Shown: positions 4,027-7,970 of the stretch, piece after piece | How positions within the stretch are numbered: the stretch's first letter is position 1 | Layout of the letters: every line of letters starts with the position of its first letter | Assembly: GCA_015486425.1 (NCBI GenBank) | Contig: WFRQ01000497.1 | Coordinates: 1-7,970, forward strand | Length of the DNA: 7,970 nt | Direction of reading: 5' to 3' | Source of the DNA: Deltaproteobacteria bacterium | GTDB lineage: Bacteria; Desulfobacterota; Dissulfuribacteria; Dissulfuribacterales; QOAL01 | Translations under genes and position numbers: made by a program | The notes under the pieces: generated by a model | What the model was told of the DNA's origin: nothing | What the model saw: the letters and a program-made list of their open reading frames with translations, nothing else | Database searches by the model: none

Positions 4027-7000
4027 TCATGATCTCTGCGGGGCAGGGCGGCTTTGCTCCTCTTTTTCTGCCTTCTGCCCCGTTCCTGCTGTTTCTGAAG
4101 ATAGAGAAGTGTCCCTCATGGCGCCGTCTTTCCATTGTGGTGCCTGCTCCTGTACAAGTTCAGTGGTTACGAAGTCAGCATTTTGTGGAATTTCCTTGAT
4201 ATAAATATCCTGTTGGGGGAAAGGAATTCCTATGTCAGCGTCCTTGAGCGCGTCCCAGATAGCAAACATTACGGCTGACCTGATCTGGTTTCTGCCATGT
4301 TGGCTGTCAATCTCCGAATAGTATTCTACCCGGAAATTCACCGATGAATCCGCAAATTCAAAGAGATAAACCTTTGGTTTTTTTTCAAGGGTCACTGAAG
4401 GCACCATTGATACCGCATCCATTATTACTTCCTGAGCCTTGTGGGGATCATCCTGGTAGCGTATGCCTACCAGAAGGATAGTCCTTATCACGTTGTCTGA
4501 CAGGGTCCAGTTGGTTACAGGCGTGGTTATCAGATCGGCATTAGGTATTATGACGTCCTGGTTGTCCCATGTGGTCAGCACAAGAGAACGCATTCCAATA
4601 CGGGAAATGATCCCGATGTTATTGCTGATTCCTACCCAGTCCCCCACCCTTACAGGACGTTCCGCAAGGATAATAAGCCCGCTTATGAGGTTGTTGGCAA
4701 TATTCTGAAGCCCGAATCCTATACCTACGCCAAGGGCGCCTGCAAACACGGTCAGGCTTGTGAGGTTAAGACCCATTATATGCAGAACAGTCATTGAACC
4801 CACAATAAGCACGGCATACTGGGTAAAAATGGAGAGACTGTTTCTGAGCCCCTTGTCCGCCACATTACGCCGCATGAGCAGGTAAATCATGTGGCGCGCA
4901 AGGTAGCTCAGATAGAGGAACAGCAGCAGAAAATATATACTTCCTGCAATATTTGCAAAGGTTATGGTTTGAGTGCCGCTATGGAACAGTGGGTAGTATA
5001 ACCAGGACTTTAGAAAGACATCCACGGTATTACCTGTATTCCATCCATATATTCTTGCAAGGCTGTAGAGAAACCCGCCGAAAAACAGCAGATCCAGGAG
5101 GCGCTTTAAAGTGGCGGTGATGGATACGTCTGCTGAATCAGATGCCGGAGGTCCGCTTTCAAGTCCCGGCTTCCAGTTATTCAGCATGTCCCTGGCAAGA
5201 TCACGGACAAGAAGCCATATTATGATTACCGCAAGAGAAAGAACAAGCTGACCGGCCACAAACCATGCCAGGTTAATATAGCCTGCAAGCCCGAGAACGG
5301 CTGCACAAAGAGCAGTTAAAGGGATACACAGGCTTGCAAATTCCAGCATGTGCACCCAGAACCTGCCCTTTTTGTTCGGGCTGATCCTGCTGATTACCAG
5401 GAGCCTCAGCCGCATGAAAAAATAGACTGAAAGCAGCAGCATGAACATGAACATGCGGTCAATAATACCCTTCAGGGTTTCAGACAGCAGCCCGGCGTTG
5501 GCAAGCCCCATGAGCAACGCAAAAATTGCGCCAAAGAAAAGCCCGACCGAAATCATGTGATGCAGTCTGAGCTGTCTCCTTGATGGCGCCACAAGACGGG
5601 ATGCAAAGACAAGATAGCTGAACTTTATGGCTACCGGCAGGGTAAAGAACACTATGATGAAGAGCAGGAGTATGTGAAACTGCCTGGTTTCCATACCGAA
5701 AATCCATGCCGCAGCAACCGGTATGCCCCCTGCCAGTATGCCAATACGGCTTGTTCTCAGCAGCGCAAATGTCACGGCCCTGACCCTGGCCGAAAGGCGA
5801 AGTTCCAGGTTGGCAGGCACATCCTTGATGTCAGGAAGGAGTCCTGTGAGAAAGACCGCAAAAAGCAGCAGAACGCAAATGCCTGCAAATATGATCTTTC
5901 TTTCATTGTCTGCCTGTTGCCACCCAGTTTTGACAGTTTTGAACATATCTGAAAAAATATGTTCAAGCCTTACAGGAAGTGAAACAAGCTCTGTACCCAT
6001 GCTCTTCCAGGCAGCAAGATCAGTAGGGATGATTTGTCGTGCCGTGAGGCTCTGTTTTACACTTCTTGAGTGAGCGGCATTAACACGGGTGATATCCTGG
6101 TTGATCTGTACCTGAAATGCCTTTAAGGAGTTCAGCAGCGAGGTAAGCTGATCAATAAGATCATTGAATAATTTTTTCTGCCTGTAAAAGAAGTGGTCTG
6201 AGATATTTTTAAGCGCATACTGTTTCTGCAGCAGAGACCATTCCTGCTGTACCACTTCAAGTTTGCCGGAAGTGACCGCAATAAGCGGTTCAATGTGAGC
6301 CTGTAATTCCTGCAGCGCCTTGAGAGTTTTTATTAATTTTCCAGGTGATGAGTCCAGTTTGCCTGAAAGACCGAGACTGTCATAGCGGCTCTTCATGGAC
6401 TGGAGGTTGATCCTGGTTCTGAGAATATCAAGGGATTCCTCCATATACTCAATTTTCCTCTTGATGAGCTGCTGCTTCATTGCCCTGAGCGGATCGTCGG
6501 GCCTGATGGAGGAGAGTTCCTTTTCCAGGCGTGACGATTCCTTACTTGCCTGCTCCTCCTGCTTCTGAAGACGCTGCTTCATCTCGTCCAGTGATTCCTG
6601 ATGCTGCATAAGCTGTTGTCCCTGATAAACAGCCTGTACGCTCTGCCACCACGAGGCTGCAAGGTCAGCCTTTTCCTGGAGGAGCTGGATTTTGCGGGAC
6701 AGTATGGGTACAAAGTCCTGTTCCACCGTCAGGGTTGATTTGCTCTCCTCCAGTTTCTTGGTAAGAGCCGCTACCTCTGCCTCGCTGCCTTTCTTGTTTT
6801 TCAGTGTGTTTAACTGGGACTTAATGTCCTGTATCTGAGACTGTAGAAGTGCAACCTTGCGCTGCTCACTGGACAAATCCAGCTTGGCTGATTCCACATT
6901 TACCCTGGCTGCTTCCATTGCCAGTCGGGTCTCTTCAAGCATCTCGTCAGTAACTCTGTTGTGCTGGAGATCGCTCAGTTTTTTGTCTCTGTTTTTTTCC

Positions 7001-7197
7001 CGGGCAGTGATATCCTCCTGCAGCTTGTCAAGGGCATCCTTCTCCCTTTTGAGCATTTCCTGACGAAGCTGGATATAATCAGATGACTGTGATGGGGAAA
7101 CACCCTGTTTGGCTGCACATGCCGTATCTGTCTGGTAAGACCCAAAGGTACAGAAAAAAAGGATCAACAGGGAGATATAAAAGGAAAGGCGGATCAT
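4027..7197 (-). CDS. MscS-superfamily mechanosensitive channel of MscK/MscM size
   Basis: The predicted inner-membrane channel of 1056 residues should open under membrane tension to release solutes during hypo-osmotic shock. Residues 1-29 are a signal peptide ending ACAA. Residues 38-380 are a charged, largely helical periplasmic domain with long coiled coils rich in K, E and Q. About eleven membrane segments follow, near 434-454, 475-502, 507-533, 548-571, 578-603, 617-636, 641-665, 698-717, 745-776, 788-808 and the pore helix 813-842. The pore helix carries the MscS pattern GALGVGIGFGLQNIANN and then LAERPVRVGDWV. The beta domain (about 848-905, with PNADL) and the alpha/beta vestibule domain (to about 1000) complete the MscS core. 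E. coli MscK and MscM have the same plan and about 1100 residues. A hydrophilic, probably disordered tail of about 55 residues follows the core. The ribosome binding site is weak (AAGAA just before ATG); translation may depend on coupling to the MarC-family gene 15 bases upstream. Confidence 0.92.
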   Translation of the reverse strand: MIRLSFYISLLILFFCTFGSYQTDTACAAKQGVSPSQSSDYIQLRQEMLKREKDALDKLQEDITAREKNRDKKLSDLQHNRVTDEMLEETRLAMEAARVNVESAKLDLSSEQRKVALLQSQIQDIKSQLNTLKNKKGSEAEVAALTKKLEESKSTLTVEQDFVPILSRKIQLLQEKADLAASWWQSVQAVYQGQQLMQHQESLDEMKQRLQKQEEQASKESSRLEKELSSIRPDDPLRAMKQQLIKRKIEYMEESLDILRTRINLQSMKSRYDSLGLSGKLDSSPGKLIKTLKALQELQAHIEPLIAVTSGKLEVVQQEWSLLQKQYALKNISDHFFYRQKKLFNDLIDQLTSLLNSLKAFQVQINQDITRVNAAHSRSVKQSLTARQIIPTDLAAWKSMGTELVSLPVRLEHIFSDMFKTVKTGWQQADNERKIIFAGICVLLLFAVFLTGLLPDIKDVPANLELRLSARVRAVTFALLRTSRIGILAGGIPVAAAWIFGMETRQFHILLLFIIVFFTLPVAIKFSYLVFASRLVAPSRRQLRLHHMISVGLFFGAIFALLMGLANAGLLSETLKGIIDRMFMFMLLLSVYFFMRLRLLVISRISPNKKGRFWVHMLEFASLCIPLTALCAAVLGLAGYINLAWFVAGQLVLSLAVIIIWLLVRDLARDMLNNWKPGLESGPPASDSADVSITATLKRLLDLLFFGGFLYSLARIYGWNTGNTVDVFLKSWLYYPLFHSGTQTITFANIAGSIYFLLLFLYLSYLARHMIYLLMRRNVADKGLRNSLSIFTQYAVLIVGSMTVLHIMGLNLTSLTVFAGALGVGIGFGLQNIANNLISGLIILAERPVRVGDWVGISNNIGIISRIGMRSLVLTTWDNQDVIIPNADLITTPVTNWTLSDNVIRTILLVGIRYQDDPHKAQEVIMDAVSMVPSVTLEKKPKVYLFEFADSSVNFRVEYYSEIDSQHGRNQIRSAVMFAIWDALKDADIGIPFPQQDIYIKEIPQNADFVTTELVQEQAPQWKDGAMRDTSLSSETAGTGQKAEKEEQSRPAPQRS

Positions 7198-7212
7198 TTC
7201 TTGTTGATTTTA

Positions 7213-7866
7213 TCAGGCAAGGCCGGGGAACAGTTGAATCATTCCGTCAGCTATCATCTGGACACCTATGGCGGCAAGGAGCAGCCCCATTATCCGTGTG
7301 GCAATGTTCAGCCCAGTGATGCCGAGGCGTTCACCAATTGGTTCAGCAAGGCGCAGGGTAAACCATACTGTGACTGCAACTGCAAGAATAGAAAGACTTA
7401 TCAGCACGTTATGTGTGATATCTGCAATATTGCGGGCATCTACAACCACCAGGCTGATTGCCCCGGGGCCTGCAAGCAGCGGGATGGCCAGTGGCACCAC
7501 TGCCACCTCATCCCTGTCTTCATCAGCATTTTCTTCTTCAGGGCTTCGCTTCACATGAGACTGTCTTGCATGCATCATTGCAATGGCCATCAGCAGGATA
7601 AGAATTCCTCCGCTGGTTCTAAAGGCAGGTATACTTATTCCAAAAAAAGATAGGAGTGCCCCTCCTGCCCACGCAGAAAGCAGCAGGACCATGGCTACAG
7701 AAGTGGCAGTTATGCGGGCTATTCGTCTGTTTTCAGCAGGTGAGCGGTCTCCGCAGAGCGAGAGAAATACAGGTATTGCACCAAGCGGATTTACAATGGC
7801 GATGATACCGATGAAATTTTTGATATATGGAGTAAATTCAGCGGGAAATGTCATTATTATCGCCAT
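7213..7866 (-). CDS. MarC family (UPF0056) integral membrane protein
   Basis: The 217-residue protein has about six membrane segments (near 14-38, 51-76, 81-100, 121-143, 153-172 and 187-208). It carries the two family signatures: NPLGAIPVFLSL in segment 1 (26-37) and PLAIPLLAGPGAIS in segment 4 (125-138). The central cytoplasmic or periplasmic loop (101-120) is strongly charged (SPEEENADEDRDE). E. coli MarC and its relatives are of similar length; despite the name, a direct role in antibiotic resistance is not established and the transported substrate is unknown. The ATG at 7866 is listed; an ATG at 7854 (MTFPAEF) is an alternative, and neither has a strong ribosome binding site. It is the first gene of a two-gene unit with the mechanosensitive channel, 15 bases apart, which suggests a shared envelope or osmotic context, but that is inference. 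Confidence 0.9.
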   Translation of the reverse strand: MAIIMTFPAEFTPYIKNFIGIIAIVNPLGAIPVFLSLCGDRSPAENRRIARITATSVAMVLLLSAWAGGALLSFFGISIPAFRTSGGILILLMAIAMMHARQSHVKRSPEEENADEDRDEVAVVPLAIPLLAGPGAISLVVVDARNIADITHNVLISLSILAVAVTVWFTLRLAEPIGERLGITGLNIATRIMGLLLAAIGVQMIADGMIQLFPGLA

Positions 7867-7970
7867 CCAGAAGAAGGTATTTGCGTAACAGCAAAATGGT
7901 GTCTATAAGCTGATTCAGTGCGACTCAACAGCCACCTTTTTTAACTGGACGCCATATTCTCATCCTGAAC

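Noticed and set aside
7201..7653. 150-codon plus-strand open frame.
   Set aside because: It is antisense to the MarC-family gene, which carries clear family motifs; the cysteine and histidine clusters are complements of hydrophobic codons.
7867..7970. Possible promoter (TTGAGT and TATAGA on the minus strand), a TTG-started 23-codon leader frame and a nine-residue gene tail ending at 7941.
   Set aside because: The boxes are 15 bases apart with 4 of 6 matches each, the leader frame has no independent support, and the tail is too short to assign; any could occur by chance.

Overview
The window looks like chromosomal DNA from a Gram-negative bacterium. It carries a TonB-dependent outer-membrane receptor, a periplasmic binding protein and large inner-membrane proteins with cleavable signal peptides. 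Base composition is moderate. No ribosomal or other taxonomic marker is present, so the lineage is not fixed; the gene style (free use of ATA and AGG codons, B12 attenuation, a MscK-sized channel) would suit Desulfobacterota or Nitrospirota, but that is only an impression.

Left half (about 1-3450, minus strand): a vitamin B12 uptake operon with its control region. Reading leftward there is a sigma70-type promoter (about 3419-3446), a cobalamin riboswitch aptamer (3204-3371), an intrinsic terminator with a 13-bp stem and seven T (3114-3150), a strong ribosome binding site, a BtuB-like TonB-dependent receptor (1099-3078) and a BtuF-like periplasmic binding protein (191-1111) that overlaps or abuts the receptor stop. 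This reads as classic transcriptional attenuation: B12 bound to the aptamer should favour termination before btuB. At the left edge (1-190) there is a hairpin, plus two mutually exclusive partial readings: the first 14 codons of a minus-strand gene with a good ribosome binding site, possibly the permease of the same importer, or the C-terminal tail of a plus-strand membrane protein.

Middle (3447-3813): about 370 bases with no convincing gene, rich in short inverted repeats. They include a REP-like palindrome (3602-3619) and a perfect 9-bp hairpin (3707-3728). Then comes a 66-codon plus-strand gene (3814-4014) of unknown function with a clear ribosome binding site.

Right half (4027-7866, minus strand): a two-gene unit reading leftward, a MarC-family membrane protein followed 15 bases later by a 1056-residue MscS-superfamily mechanosensitive channel of MscK/MscM architecture. 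The channel gene converges on the 66-codon gene with only 12 bases between stop codons.

Most of the window is well-known biology. The best-supported point of interest is the complete promoter-aptamer-terminator architecture of the B12 operon. The less explained material is the palindrome-rich spacer and the small orphan gene. I do not see a clear undescribed multi-gene system.
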